Origin: Siphonodentalium dalli | Lineage: Eukaryota > Mollusca > Scaphopoda > Gadilida > Siphonodentaliidae | Length of the DNA: 64,000 nt | NCBI GenBank assembly: GCA_032622095.1 | Contig: CP136065.1 | Location: forward strand, 111,021,195 to 111,085,194 | Reading direction: 5' to 3' | Shown: positions 1-12,868 of the stretch, in pieces | Layout: the number at the start of each line of letters is the position of its first letter | How positions within the stretch are numbered: position 1 is the first letter of the stretch | The notes under the pieces: model-generated | What the model was told of the DNA's origin: nothing | What the model saw: only the letters and a program-made list of their open reading frames with translations | The model's database searches: none | Program-made: the position numbers and the translations under genes

Positions 1-554
1 GTCAACAGTAAATCATAGTTTAAAATATTTCCATCAATGTCACGTAACAAAAAAATTAGCTGAAAATTCTGCTGCGCGTTGTCGCTAGATATATGCTCAG
101 ACATTCGAACAAGACGTGAAACATTCTTATACGGTTTGTAATAATTGAGTAACCTTGTCCTGATAAGTAATGGTGAATTCCCCATTTAAATGGTGCCACT
201 TAAATGTGACTGGGTGGTAGATAATTTGCGTATATGGTGAGAAATCGATAACAAAAGCCCATAACTGAGAATGATCTTTATTATCGACTGCCTTTTCGCG
301 ACGGAAGCATAGCTGCTCTTATAAGGAGGCATCATTCGATTTTTTGCTAGGCTGAACCAAATTCACATGTTAAAACTTCATCTTTTGCAACTCGATACGT
401 GGTCATAAAATACTCTTATTAATGGACTCGTGAGTCAGATTTAATTATGTTCTGGTTTTATCTTGCAAATCATACATGACATCTTTAAACAGACCATTGC
501 TACATGTAGTAACGAAAGTTTCTATTGCTCTAAAACATTTATTTATGCAGTTAC

Positions 555-734
555 CTCTATTGTGTGCCTCGTGAACCAACCGCTTGAAGTCTACGAGTGT
601 CCCAAACGTTGGATTGACTTCCTTGTAGCCGGATATATCATAGCCATTGTCTAGCATTGGCGACTTATAGAAAGGTGTGATCCATATTCCACCAATGTTG
701 ATTTCCTTAAAGTAGTCCAGTTTGCTGGTAATTC
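555..734 (-). CDS. GH13 maltase/rBAT-like gene, internal exon 2
   Basis: This 180-base exon encodes part of the catalytic barrel of a family-13 glycoside hydrolase, either an alpha-glucosidase or the heavy chain of an amino-acid transporter of the rBAT type. The acceptor is TTTCAG just upstream of 734 and the donor is GTAACT just below 555. It enters in phase 1, and with the last G of exon 1 at 7,732 it restores the glycine of a DLNG-ITSKLDYFKEI junction. Visible conserved pieces are GGIWITPFYKSPM, DNGYDISGY (the Asp and Tyr that line the -1 sugar subsite in this family) and NPTFGTLVDFKRLVHEAHNR. The next exon, which should begin with the barrel strand carrying DFVPNH-like residues, lies left of the window. 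Family assignment is firm; enzyme versus transporter subunit cannot be decided from this part. Confidence 0.9.
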
Positions 735-826
735 CTGAAACCAGAGAGAATGTGGGTGGATCAAGTCTCAGACTGTTCTAAAATATTCCCATTTTCGTAT
801 CGTTTTTCAGCCTGTTCTCCCTAAAG

Positions 827-1132
827 CCCGCACATTATTTGATGCAAAGAACTTGTTTTAAGTAGATAATCTGCTTAGAATCTCCTGCTGAAATTTTACC
901 ATTTTAGTCACATTATCGACTCATAATGAAGCAATTATAAGCAGATTATGAGCAGGAAATGACAAAAATAAGCCAACCCACGACTTTTCAGGTGTAAGCC
1001 CATTTGACATCTGTTTTCATTATAGCCCGCGCCATAAAACTAAATAACGACTATGACTCCATTATCTGCTTACATCAGAATCAAATAATCACATTATGTA
1101 CCTATTTCATATTATAGGTCGAATATGTGCGT
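827..1132. mobile_element. Small non-autonomous DNA element, copy 1
   Basis: This segment is a diverged copy of 7,228-7,563. Both start near CCGCACATTAT and end near a GATTATGTGCG-type sequence, so the ends are short inverted repeats around CGCACATWAT. The interior shares TAGATAATCWGCTTAGAATC, AAATAAGCCAAC and TTATGTACCTATT. It carries no reading frame. Superfamily unknown; the inverted ends and repetition make a MITE-like element the best guess. Confidence 0.5.
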
Positions 1133-2068
1133 ATTTGCACGAGGATATATATGTTGCGTTTTTGAGGATAGGCGAAGGTAGATAAATACGTGAAAAACTT
1201 GTGTATACTATACTATTCTATATGCATCCTGAATGGCGGAAGAGAAAACTTGCACCAAAACAACTTAGAATAAAATAAATGACATTTTGTGTGTCCAATA
1301 AAGTGTCGGTCAATTTCATTTTATCATACACACAACCCAAATTGGTGACTGTTTGTATAAAGTCTACCCTAATTATATAGATAATGCATATGCCAACATA
1401 GAGGCGCGAGATGATGAATATTCCACAAGCCATTGCCGAGTGAACTATTCCTCATCGAGGACCACTATTTCGTAGTCAACGATCATACATGCGTTATTTA
1501 TTATTGTTACAATATATATGTGTCTGGATTTTTCATATTTTCATTTACCGTTCTCAAATTTGACAATTTACGACATTGTTTGGCCACTGTTGCAGGGCAA
1601 TAAGGTATGATATTAGTTACAAGTATCACATTTCATTCACAGGGCATACATTTATTTCTCTACATCCATGCATGGTTCAGAATGACATTTGGAAAGCTTT
1701 GAGAACCTAAATTATTTATCCTCGAAGCAAAATGGAAAAGAAAGTCACTCAAAAACGAGGACTGTCTACGTGCCAAACAAAACGGACATAAACTATGAGG
1801 TCCGAATCGGCATCTCTGGTTTAGACAAGGTTTTATTGTAGACCTGGTTTTATTCTAGTTTAAACTAGGCTTTAGTGCAGTTAAACCCAGATGTGTGATA
1901 AACTCAGTTTTAGTTTTTGGAATTCGATCTCAATAGAAATGAAAGTGTCAATGACACTGTAGCTCAACTTGGAAAGGGAATAATTTAATGTATTACAGTC
2001 AATGGAGCCATTAGGAATGTGGAAAGTTGAATATCTAATACATGTTTATAGACATGAAGAGAAATGTA

Positions 2069-5000
2069 AAATCCAAGACGGCTGCTGGCAGGCTTGTTTT
2101 CGGCCGAATGACCCCAAAATGAGTCGTTCCCATCTACATGTCATCGTTAACATCCATGACAAATTTTATGACGATCAGACTAAAGGTACGACCTGTAGCC
2201 CATGCTAAAGAATTTAGTCATACAAAGAGTAAAATCCAAGATGGCTGCTGGCGGCCATGTTTTTTGGCCGAATGATCCCAAAATGACTCGTTCCCATCTG
2301 CATGTCATTATTAACATTCATGACAAATTTTATGATGATCAGACTAAAGGTATGACATGTAGCCCGTGCTAAAGAATTTAGTCATACAAAGAGTAAAATC
2401 CAAGATGGCTGCTGGCGGCCATGTTTTCGGCCGATTGACCCCAAAATGAGTCGTTCCCATCTACATATCATCGTTAACATCCATGACAAATTTTATGATG
2501 ATCAGACTAAAGGTACGACCTGTAGCCCATGCTAAAGAATTTAGTCATACAAAGAGTAAAATCCAAGATGGCTGCTGGCGGCCATGTTTTTGGGCCAAAT
2601 GACCCCAAAATTACTCGTTCCCATCTACATGTCAATATTATCATCCATGACAAATTTCATGATCATCAGACGAACAGTACGACCTGTGGCCCGTGCTAAT
2701 GGATTAAATTTTTAAATCCAAGATGGCCGCTGGCGGCCATGTTTTTTGTCCGAATGACCCCAAAATGACTCGTTCCCATCTACATTCCAATTTCAACAAC
2801 CATGACAAATTTTATGATGATTAGACTAAAGGTACGACCTGTAGCCCGTGCTAAAGGATTTAGTCATACAAAGAGTAAAATCCAAGATGGCTGCTGGCGG
2901 CCATGTTTTTTGGCCGAATGACCCCAAAATGACTAGTTCCCATCTACATGTCATTGTTAACATCCATGACACATTTTATGATGATCAGACTAAAGGTACG
3001 ACCTGCAGCCCGTGCTAAAGAATTTAGTCATACAAAGAGTAAAATCCAAGATGGCTGCTGGCGGCCATGTTTTTTGGCCGAATGACCCCAAAATTACTCG
3101 TTCCCATCTACATGTCAATATTATCATCCATGACAAATTTCATGATCATCAGACAAACAGTACGACCTGTGGCCCGTGCTAATCGATTAAATTTTTTAAT
3201 CCAAGATGGCCACTGGCGGCCATGTTTTTTGTCCGAATGACCCCAAAATAACTCGTTCCCATCTACATTCCAATTTCAACAACCATGACAAATTTTATGA
3301 TGATCAGACTAAAGGTACGACCTGTAGCCCATGCTAAAGGATTTAGTCATACAAAGAGTAAAATCCAAGATGGCTGCTGGCGGCCATGTTTTTCGGCCGA
3401 ATGACCTCAAAATGACTCGTTCCCATCTACATATCATTATTAACATTCATGACAAATTTCATGATGATCAGACTAAAGGTACAACCTGTAGCCCGTGCTA
3501 AAGGATTTAGTCATACAAAGAGTAAAATCCAAGATGGCTGCTGGCGTCCAGGTTTTTTGGCCGAATGACCCCAAAATTACTCGTTCCCATCTACATGTCA
3601 TTGTTAACATCCATGACACATTTTATGATGATCAGACTAAAGGTACGACCTGCAGCCCGTGCTAAAGAATTTAGTCATACAAAGAGTAAAATCCAAGATG
3701 GCTGCTGGTGGCCATGTTTTTTGTCCGAATGACCCCAAAATTACTCGTTCCGATCTACATGTCAATATTATCATCCATGACAAATTTCATGATGATCAGA
3801 AGAACAGTACGACCTGTGGCCCGTGCTAATGGATAAAATTTTTAAACCCAATATGGCCGCTGGCGGCCATGTTTTTTGTCCGAATGACCCCAAAATGACT
3901 CGTTCCCATCTACATTCCAATTTCAACAACCATGACAAATTTTATGATGATCAGACTAAAGGTACGACCTGTAGCCCGTGCTAAAGGATTTAGTCATACA
4001 AAGAGTAAAATCCAAGATGGCTGCTGGCGGCCATGTTTTTTGGCCGAATGATCCCAAAATGACTCGTTCCCATCTGCATGTCATTATTAACATTCATGAC
4101 AAATTTTATGATGATCAGACTAAAGGTATGACATGTAGCCCGTGCTAAAGAATTTAGTCATACAAAGAGTAAAATCCAAGATGGCTGCTGGCGGCCATGT
4201 TTTCGGCCGATTGACCCCAAAATGAGTCGTTCCCATCTACATATCATCGTTAACATCCATGACAAATTTTATGATGATCAGACTAAAGGTACGACCTGTA
4301 GCCCATGCTAAAGAATTTAGTCATACAAAGAGTAAAATCCAAGATGGCTGCTGGCGGCCATGTTTTTGGGCCAAATGACCCCAAAATTACTCGTTCCCAT
4401 CTACATGTCAATATTATCATCCATGACAAATTTCATGATCATCAGACGAACAGTACGACCTGTGGCCCGTGCTAATGGGTTAAATTTTTAAATCCAAGAT
4501 GGCCGCTGGCGGCCATGTTTTTTGTCCGAATGACCCCAAAATGACTCGTTCCCATCTACATTCCAATTTCAACAACCATGACAAATTTTATGATGATCAG
4601 ACTAAAGGTACGACCTGTAGCCCATGCTAAAGGATTTAGTCATACAATGAGTAAAATCCAAGATGGCTGCTGGCGGCCATGTTTTTCGGCCGAATGACCC
4701 CAAAATGACTCGTTCCCATCTACATGTCATTATTAACATTCATGACAAATTTCATGATGATCAGACTAAAGGTACAACCTGTAGCCCGTGCTAAAGGATT
4801 TAGTCATACAAAGAGTAAAATCCAAGATGGCTGCTGGCGACCAGGTTTTTTGGCCGAATGAACCCAAAATTACTCGTTCCCATCTACATGTCATTGTTAA
4901 CATCCATGACACATTTTATGGTGATCAGACTAAAGGTACGACCTGCAGCCCGTGCTAAAGAATTTAGTCATACAAAGAGTAAAATCCAAGATGGCTGCTG

Positions 5001-5690
5001 GCGGCCATGTTTTTTGCCCGAATGACCCCAAAATTACTCGTTCCCATCTACATGTCAATATTATCATCCATGACAAATTTCATGATGATCAGAAGAACAG
5101 TACGACCTGTGGCCCGTGCTAATGGATTAAATTTTTTAATCCAATATGGCCGCTGGCGGCCATGTTTTTTGTCCGAATGACCCCAAAATGACTCGTTCCC
5201 ATCTACATTCCAATTTCAACAACCATGACAAATTTTATGATGATCAGACTAAAGGTACGACCTGTAGCCAGTGCTAAAGGATTTAGTCATACAAAGAGTA
5301 AATCCAAGATGGCTGCTGGCGGCCATGTTTTTTGGCCGAATGACCCCAAAATTACTCGTTCCCATCTACATGTCATTGTTAACATCCATGACACATTTTA
5401 TGATGATCAGACTAAAGGTACGACCTGCAGCCCGTGCTAAAGAATTTAGTCATACAAAGAGTAAAATCCAAGATGGCTGCTGGCGGCCATGTTTTTTGGC
5501 CGAATGACCCCAAAATGACTCGTTCCCATCTACATGTCAATATTAACATCCATGACAAATTTCATGAAGATCAGACAAACAGTACGGCCTGTAGCCCGTG
5601 CTAATGGATTGAATTTTGAAATCCAATATGGCCACTGGTGGCCATGTTTTTTTTCCGAATGACCCCAAAATTAATTATTCTGGTCTAAAT
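2069..5690. repeat. ~163 bp tandem array with higher-order structure
   Basis: Units begin near 2,069, 2,232, 2,396, 2,559, 2,716, 2,877, 3,041, 3,200 and so on to 5,621. Two sub-types alternate. One has a CATACAAAGAGTAAAATCC spacer. The other, at 2,716, 3,200, 3,846, 4,492 and 5,141, has a TTAAATTTTT spacer and the variants TTTTTTGTCCG and CATTCCAATTTCAACAACC. Units at 2,232-2,716 reappear nearly unchanged at 4,007-4,492 (about 1,775 bases apart). Units from about 3,361 match those from about 4,652, roughly 1,295 bases apart. Blocks of several units have therefore been copied together. Confidence 0.9.
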
Positions 5691-5769
5691 GTTGATGCCA
5701 ACAGCTATGACAAATTTCATAATGATCCGACGAAAGGTACGACCTGTAGCCTGCATTGTTGACGCCTTA

Positions 5770-5815
5770 CGTACACACGTACACACGTACACACGTACAC
5801 ACGGACGACGGACGA
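5770..5815. repeat. ACACGTAC / GGACGAC microsatellite
   Basis: Four to five copies of an 8-base ACACGTAC unit are followed by GGACGACGGACGAC. This lies at the 3' edge of the tandem-repeat element, where such simple repeats are usual in this class. Confidence 0.8.
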
Positions 5816-6419
5816 CAAAGCCATGGCAATAGCTCAAACTTTACAAAGTAAAGTTGAGCTAACTAGGCGTGATAAAGTTATGATAATATCGCTAATTGAT
5901 TGTGGTGAATTGGCGATATAAATACAAGAGACGATTAGCTATATCTGATGTATCCGTGCTAGTCTCGAAAACGTATATTTAAATATACTTTTGAAAAACA
6001 TCAAAGTAAAACCACCCTGCCCCAGGTTGTACTGAAACCTAGTTTGGTGTGTTTTATTATTCGGTCAATTTTTTTTCGCCCAGTATTGATGCTGTTTCTG
6101 CGCGTATATGTAAGTGTTTCTTTTGAATTGGGGGAGGCGTTTATGCTCGGGGCGTTTGTCACTCAATATTCCGGTGCCGAGTCTCAGTGGAATTAGGGGC
6201 AGGCGTTAATGTCGGTACTTATGAGATAACTTCTAACAAATTTGCCAGTGTGATGAACGCTTTCTTGCTATATAGTTTTTTTTTGCGATTCGCTCGATCG
6301 ATCGCTTTGGCGACAGATAACATGGATGGATCGGACTGATCCGTTTGACACGTTCGAAAATAACATTGCTTTTGGAACTTATTCCCTATTCCATATTCGC
6401 AAAAATGTCTCTTTCGGTC

Positions 6420-6560
6420 AATTTGACGGCATGTGTTGGTAGTCCGCCCAGATATCCACCAGAAATACCCACAGCCCTTACCTGTGGGAGGGGGTACCAT
6501 ATTGAGGGGGTGCCCATTTTCGAGAATGGTATAGTCCGTGGGCCAATTCTCATAAAGCCT
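6420..6560 (+). repeat. Solitary degenerate monomer of the 48-63 kb satellite
   Basis: The sequence carries TTTGACGGCATG, then a GTAGTCCGCCC/AGAAATACCC stretch, a GGGGGTGCCC run and ATTTTCGAGAATGGTA, in the same order and spacing as one ~140-base monomer of the satellite beyond 48.7 kb. It stands alone inside the GH13 intron. Confidence 0.7.
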
Positions 6561-7227
6561 CTAGTTTAGAAGTTGGCTGCACCCCCTCCAACAAAGGTTT
6601 TTATATATCAAATTAAAGGTAATTATATTACGCATCCGATTTTGCTTTTTGTCCGCTTCAGAATGTGTCCCAAAGTATATTTTTCAGGGAAGACAACTCC
6701 TATCCCTAAAATCAAATAAAAATTTCTTCGAGTACAAGTGTCAGCGTATAGAAAAATGACTGCGGGTATAAAGTGAACATGACATCGTTTATATTAAGTA
6801 TAGATCATCATAAAATAACATGTGATACAACACTGGACCAATGTATAAGCTAGTTCGAAAAAAATGCGATAAATATTATGAAATTGCGAAAAATTGCTTG
6901 GATTTTGACAAATAGAGTCACATATAATTGGCTATAACCTGTGACACACTGGCTATTGACGGGCAACATATCTAAAAAATTGCACCAATGACCTAGCAAA
7001 ACAATTTGGATGATGGAATGGCAATTATATTTCTGTAAAAATGCGCTGTGGGCATAAATTTAAACCCACCCGCTAAAATATAATTTTCTTAGAAAAATGC
7101 ATTGTATAGTTTACATTTCATGTGTTTTACGGCGTACAGTCTACGTTTTGAGACACCGGGCCAACTTGTAGCAGAACGAGTCAACAATAATACGATGGCA
7201 AAGACACAAGTGCACAATGCGACCGCA

Positions 7228-7563
7228 GAAAACCGCACATTATTATCTGCTTATAATAGAACATTCTTTAGGTAGATAATCAGCTTAGAATCACCTAATT
7301 TTGAATCGATAATGTGCTGAAAATGAGAACATTTTAGTCACATTATCCGACTCATAATAAGGCGATTCTAAGCAGATTATGTGCGGCCATGACACAAATA
7401 AGCCAACTCACGACTTTTCATGTTCACGCCCTTTAACGCCTGTTTTCACTGTGGCCCGCACCATAAAACGTAATACCGGGGTAAGTGTGCATTATCTTCT
7501 TATTTCAGAATCAAATAATCGCATTATGTACCTATTACACATTATAGGTCGATTATGTGCGTA
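7228..7563. mobile_element. Small non-autonomous DNA element, copy 2
   Basis: Longer and better-kept relative of 827-1,132. The 5' end reads CCGCACATTATTATCTGCTT and the 3' end GGTCGATTATGTGCG, giving inverted ends around CGCACATWAT. No coding capacity. Both copies sit in the same GH13 intron. Confidence 0.5.
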
Positions 7564-7624
7564 TTTCCGTGAGGGTAAGTTGACATACATGCTTAAGTGA
7601 TTTCAATGAAAACATCATGTTCTA

Positions 7625-8195
<571 letters not shown>

Positions 8196-8287
8196 TGAAC
8201 CGGATATACCTGGATGGGTGGCGAACCATTGTATGTATGAATACAAACAAAACGCACGAAATATTTTATATCCTGTTCACCCAGCAT

Positions 8288-8498
8288 GCATGGATTAATT
8301 AACAACCGTCGATGATTGTAGTCCTTATCAAAACACGGCTGTTCAGGTTCAAACTCCAGGCAGAGTTATCTCCCATCGCTCCGCTGAGATCGCAGTGATA
8401 ACGTAGAGGGTGCTGTGTGGAGTTTGGTTCAGGTTGTCTCAATCGAGCATGGATTAATAACCGGCGATGACTATAGTCCGTGTCAAAACACCGCTGTT
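8288..8498. repeat. Direct repeat pair, ~55 bp
   Basis: GCATGGATTAAT...CGATGATTGTAGTCC...CAAAACACGGCTGTT at 8,288-8,342 recurs with changes at 8,447-8,498. The 105 bases between contain a TTCAGGTTCAAACTCC / GGAGTTTGGTTCAGGTTG inverted pair. No gene is seen. Confidence 0.6.
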
Positions 8499-9117
8499 TT
8501 CTCAATCGTTAGATGTGTAAATGATACTATATAGGGCTTGATACCCGCCGCCAACCCATCACTGGTGCAGACCATCCAATGTATATGGCATGTAGCTCTG
8601 TCTTGAGTACCCGATTATACACTCCAGCCAGTAAAGCGCGAACAGTTATTATTTTGTCAACATTTCAATTAATATTTCGATCGGGACTTGTCAATTGAGG
8701 GACGTGTATTCGGCTGTAACGTGAGCCATATTTATATCCAATTATGGGCAATATCGTATAACAAACAGTCTCTGGAATCTACGACAGTGTTGTTCTCCAA
8801 CTGCTCAATGTAAACATTGCCTTGGCGTGTCGGAAGCCAATGCCAGCGGAAATGAACGGAAGGGAAATACAAACCACGGAATGGAGTTTTCACAGGAGTG
8901 ACTGAACCAGCCGAAACGAAATATACACACAAAGACGGAATATGTTTTAATACGAATTTTAATAAACGCATTTTATGAACACTCTTCTTTCTTTAGTTGC
9001 ACCACACGTCGGGTTTCTGTGTTGCCATATATGCCACAAGTAACACTCTTGTTTGAGGCACAACAAACCTATAACTATTTTTTTTTTTGCACTGTTACAT
9101 TCCAGACAGATTTACTG
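8499..9117. other. No recognised gene
   Basis: A minus-strand frame at 8,732-8,971 ends in an ordinary-looking stretch (WHWLPTRQGNVYIEQLENN) but matches no family I know and lies between repeats. Otherwise the segment is featureless. Confidence 0.4.
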
Positions 9118-9605
9118 TTAATAATAAGGGAGTATTCGTCCTGATTAATAGTCCCTAACGTGGCATTCTTTGTCTTACGTATAACCCCCGAAATATACAT
9201 AAACCCCTGTTTCGTTTTCTCTCCCCAACGGAGAACCTTGCCACGAAAGCAATTTATTATTGTTTATAAACATCATCTTCTCCACGTATATTCGTATTAT
9301 AGTCCCTTGTAACTTGCACATTTGACACAGACAATCGAGATTAAGTTTTTTATTTTTATCGACAGTTCAATGAAATTTAAAGTGCAAGAACTTACATAGG
9401 GGGGGGGGGGTACAATACTTAAATAGGGATTATTCGTCATGATTAATAGTCCCCAAGGTGGCATTCTTTGTCTTACGTATAACCCACGAAATATACCTAA
9501 ACCCCTGCTTCGTTCTCTCTCCCCAACGGAGACCCTTGACTTGAAAGCAATTTATTATTGTTAATAAACATCTGCTCTATATATGTTCGTATTATAGTCC
9601 ATTTT
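9118..9605. repeat. Direct repeat pair of ~185 bp, with an inverted piece at 10.2 kb
   Basis: The unit at 9,118-9,305 (TAATAGTCCCTAACGTGGC, TTTGTCTTACGTATAACCC, CTCTCCCCAACGGAGA, GCAATTTATTATTGTT) recurs at 9,424-9,600. Its 3' part, GCAATTTATTATTGTT with AAACATCTGCTCTATATAT, appears in reverse at 10,208-10,260. Together these bracket the palindrome at 10.05-10.21 kb, so all may be parts of one element. Confidence 0.75.
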
Positions 9606-9623
9606 ACATGTAAAAAAGTAATA

Positions 9624-9646
9624 TATATATATATATATATATAGTT
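9624..9646. repeat. (TA)n microsatellite
   Basis: About eleven TA units lie just after the second 185 bp repeat copy. Confidence 0.9.
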
Positions 9647-10052
9647 TGATAGTCTGTGCGAATTAAAATAAAGGGAATTGGAATTTTAAACAGGGACTAT
9701 TATACGAATATATTTTCATACTAAGTGTTGTCATCACTAAATCCCGCATTCTGATTGGTCGGCGCCCACGTGGCTAGTTGCAATTATTTCTCGGTGAATG
9801 CGCAACAACTAATAACTGCAAGCGCATAACAACATCGATACGTCATTTGGGTTTGGAAAGACGAACGCGTAATGTTTTGGGCGCATTTGGATTCGCGCAG
9901 GATTGACTTAATAAATCATCGGGTTTCAATTGTTCCTGTTAACTTTTGCCAAGGGTGCTATGTGATATTTTGGGCTGGTTTTGTCACGATACACTTTTCG
10001 ATTTAAATACATTTACAAAAGTGGCTTTTTCGCTAAATGTATATAAATATAA

Positions 10053-10206
10053 GGATTAACTGTCATGTGGACTGTGTTTATGGAGATGTAACAGTGAGGT
10101 AAGTGGTCATAACTTGTATGTAAAACCCTTCGGGTTTTACACAAGTTATGACCACTTACCTCACGGTTACATCTCCATAAAAACAGTCCACATGCCAGTT
10201 AATCCT
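10053..10206. repeat. Near-perfect palindrome with ~75-base arms
   Basis: AAGGATTAACTGTCATGTGG, TTATGGAGATGTAAC and GAGGTAAGTGGTCATAACTTG on the left arm are mirrored on the right. The centre is AAAACCCTTCGGGTTTT near 10,131. Only a few mismatches separate the arms, so the RNA or single strand would fold into one long hairpin. It adjoins the 145 bp array that follows. Confidence 0.9.
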
Positions 10207-10257
10207 TATATATATATATAGAGCAGATGACGTTTATAAACAACAATAAATTGCTTT

Positions 10258-11550
10258 TCATACTCATTATTGGGTTAATATTTACTAAATAATGGACATT
10301 TGTTTTAATCAAAAAAAATAATGGGAGTAGACATACTAAAATGCAGCCATTTTGACAACCATGATGGCTGTTTTTTGTGCACATCTCGCATATCATTCTC
10401 ATAGCATACCCGTTATTTAGTTAATATTTACTAAATAACGGTTAATTGTTTTAACAAGAGTCTATGGAAATAACGGTAGACATACTGAAATATAGCCACT
10501 TTGACAGCCATCGTGGATGTTTATGTGCACATCTCTCGTATTACTCTCATAGCATACCCGTAATTTAGTTAATATTTACTAGCTAACGGATATTTGTTTT
10601 AATCAACCAAATCTATGGGAATATACATACTTAAATGTGGCCATTTGACAGTCATAATGGATGTTTATGTGCGCATCAAACATATCATTCTCATCGCACA
10701 CCCGTTATTTAGTTAATATTTACTAAATAACGGATATTTGTTTTTAACCAACCCAATCTATGGGAATATACATACTTAAATGTAGTCAATTTGACAGCCA
10801 TCATGGATGTTTATGTGCACATCTCACAAATTATATTACATAATAACGGATATTTGTTTTAAACAAGACAAGTCTATGGGAATAGACATAATGAAATGTA
10901 GCCATTATGACAGCCATCGTTGATGTTTATGTGCACATCTCACCCCGTTATATACTTAATATTAGCTAAACAACGGATATTTGTTTTAATCTACCCAATC
11001 TATAGGAATATTCATACTTGAATGTAGCCATTTTGACAGCCATCATGCATTTTAATGTGCACATCTCACATATTATCATTCTCATAGCATACCCGTTATC
11101 TAGTTAATATTTACTAAATAACTGATATTTGTTTTAAACACGACAATCTATGGGAATAGACATAATGAAATGTGGGCATTTTTGCAGCCATCATGGACTT
11201 TTATGTCCACACCAGACACATTATTCTCATACCATACCCGTTATTTAGTTCAGATTTACTAAATAACGGACATTTGTTTTAATCAGCCCAATGGGAATAT
11301 ACATACTTAAAATTTAGCCATTTTGATAGCCATCGTGGATGTTCATGTGCACATCTCACATATTATCATTCTCATAGAATACCCGTTATTTAGTTAATAT
11401 TTACCAAATAACGGATATTTGTTTTAAAGATGACAAGTCTATGGAAATAGTCGTACTGAAATGTGCCATTTTGACAGCATCGTGGATGTTTGTGTGCACA
11501 TCTCACATATTATCATTCTCATAGAATACCCGTTATTTAGCTCATATTTA
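10258..11550. repeat. ~145 bp tandem array, about 9-10 units
   Basis: Units start near 10,409, 10,558, 10,701, 10,944, 11,092, 11,237, 11,382 and 11,529, with partial units before the first and near 10,840. Each carries a palindrome, CCGTTATTTAG...CTAAATAACGG, then ATATTTGTTTTAA, TCTATGGGAATA, a CATTTTGACAGCCATC block and TATGTGCACATCTCAC. Units differ by roughly a tenth of their bases. No coding function is evident. Confidence 0.9.
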
Positions 11551-12868
11551 CGTTTAGCAATGTTCGGTTCCATAACGTTGGCAAGTTACAAGAACATTTC
11601 GGAAAACAATTATTTTCATCACGGACCCTCATCCCAAGGATTTCTCCCCATCAAAATCAAGAAGTCACATTATGGTCCCTCCAAATCAACCATCACAATG
11701 CAAATAAATAACGCTATATACAGGCTCTGCTGCATCATGACAATTTATCAAAAGGAAGGTGAAGCTACATTATTGTTGTCACCCACACATCGGTATTAGT
11801 AACACTCTTCTTAGTGCACGACGCACCACACAGTTCCGTGTTATGAATATCCAAACAAAATGCTCATGACCTAACGAACTTCGTGGGAATTTTAGTGGAT
11901 GGAAGCTGCTACTAATTAAGGGGTTTCCACATATAATCTATATCCGGATGTGGTCAGTTTTGATGGACCGTCACTTAACTACTTAATTGTTAAACGCGAG
12001 TACACCACCTGAATGAATATATGCTACCGACTTCATGCATATTACAGTATATAGCAATACAAATGTCATAACGGTGAATATGAATGGAATTACTGGGAAC
12101 ATCATTCTCAGCAAGTATATACATTGATTGGAAAATGAATAACTACAATAAAAAGTATACACAATTTCAACTTGTGACAGGGTCGACCAAACTATTTAAT
12201 TGAGAGCAACAATACGTCAAGACTGTTAACAATGTAAGTTTGTGTTATTTGGACAATTGTGAATAGCCATCTTAAGATGAGAATTTGTGTGTGTATCTAT
12301 CTCCCTCTACGTATGTTCCATATAGGCGTCCACACTTTGTCTGAATATCCACCGGCTACGAGTCTATGTGTACATATATGATCCCGTAAAGTAATTAATT
12401 TAAAATGTCAAAGACCCATATCAAGCCATTTCAGAGATTCATAATCTTCAATATTATCGCAAAATATCTTTATACTTACATGAAATAAACCGACAAATAC
12501 ATGATCTACTTTCACATGGAATTCACAAGCCCCAGAACGACTTTCGTGTCGTCATGTATATTTATTAACTAGTAACGGTCGGTACATACAGAAGTGAGAC
12601 GAACGCTATTTCTTTGACTATATCACGGAAGAACCAACATAGAACTCATCTTATTGCAATATATTCCTTTTGATGCGATAATTCCTATCACTATAATAAT
12701 GGTCAGTCGTATGGTCATATTCCATAGCGAAACACAACTGCAATAGGCAAGCAAGCCTAAAACTAAACATAAAACCAAGCTGGAATTGCCTTTGCCATGG
12801 GCGATTTAAGGAATGCAGCACCACGGAGCTAGTAGATAAGTAGGTCGTTACTACGCTGGTCTTATTTC
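11551..12868. other. No recognised gene; end of a duplicated intron segment
   Basis: 11,551-12,780 shows nothing I can assign. 12,781-12,868 matches 7,621-7,715 (GGAATGCARCACC, TTACTACGC...CTTAT), the intron just below exon A, so the paralogy of the two first exons extends beyond the foldback insertion. Confidence 0.5.

Larger units (their letters stand above)
1949..5866. mobile_element. Pearl/Helitron-like element with ~23 tandem repeats
   Basis: From about 2,069 to 5,690 a ~163-base unit repeats about 23 times. Each unit has the landmarks AAATCCAAGATGGC, TGGCGGCCATGTTTT, ACTCGTTCCCATCTACAT, CATGACAAATTT and GATCAGACTAAAGGTACGAC. The array is bracketed by TAGCTCAACTT near 1,962 and, after ACACGTAC and GGACGAC simple repeats, by AAAGTAAAGTTGAGCTAA near 5,845-5,866. 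A central tandem block between a 5' sequence and a 3' palindrome recalls the pearl elements of bivalves, now grouped with non-autonomous Helitrons. That link is from layout, not from a database match. Short open frames inside are by-products of the repeat. Confidence 0.65.

Noticed and set aside
2002-5507. Short plus-strand frames in the 163 bp array
   Set aside because: They repeat with the unit, overlap in different frames and have no known match.
8732-8971. Minus-strand frame ending WHWLPTRQGNVYIEQLENN and more
   Set aside because: Looks protein-like but matches no GH13 part and no transposase I know; left unassigned.
10260-11550. CRISPR array
   Set aside because: The ~145 bp units repeat throughout their length with no unique spacers, and the genome is eukaryotic.
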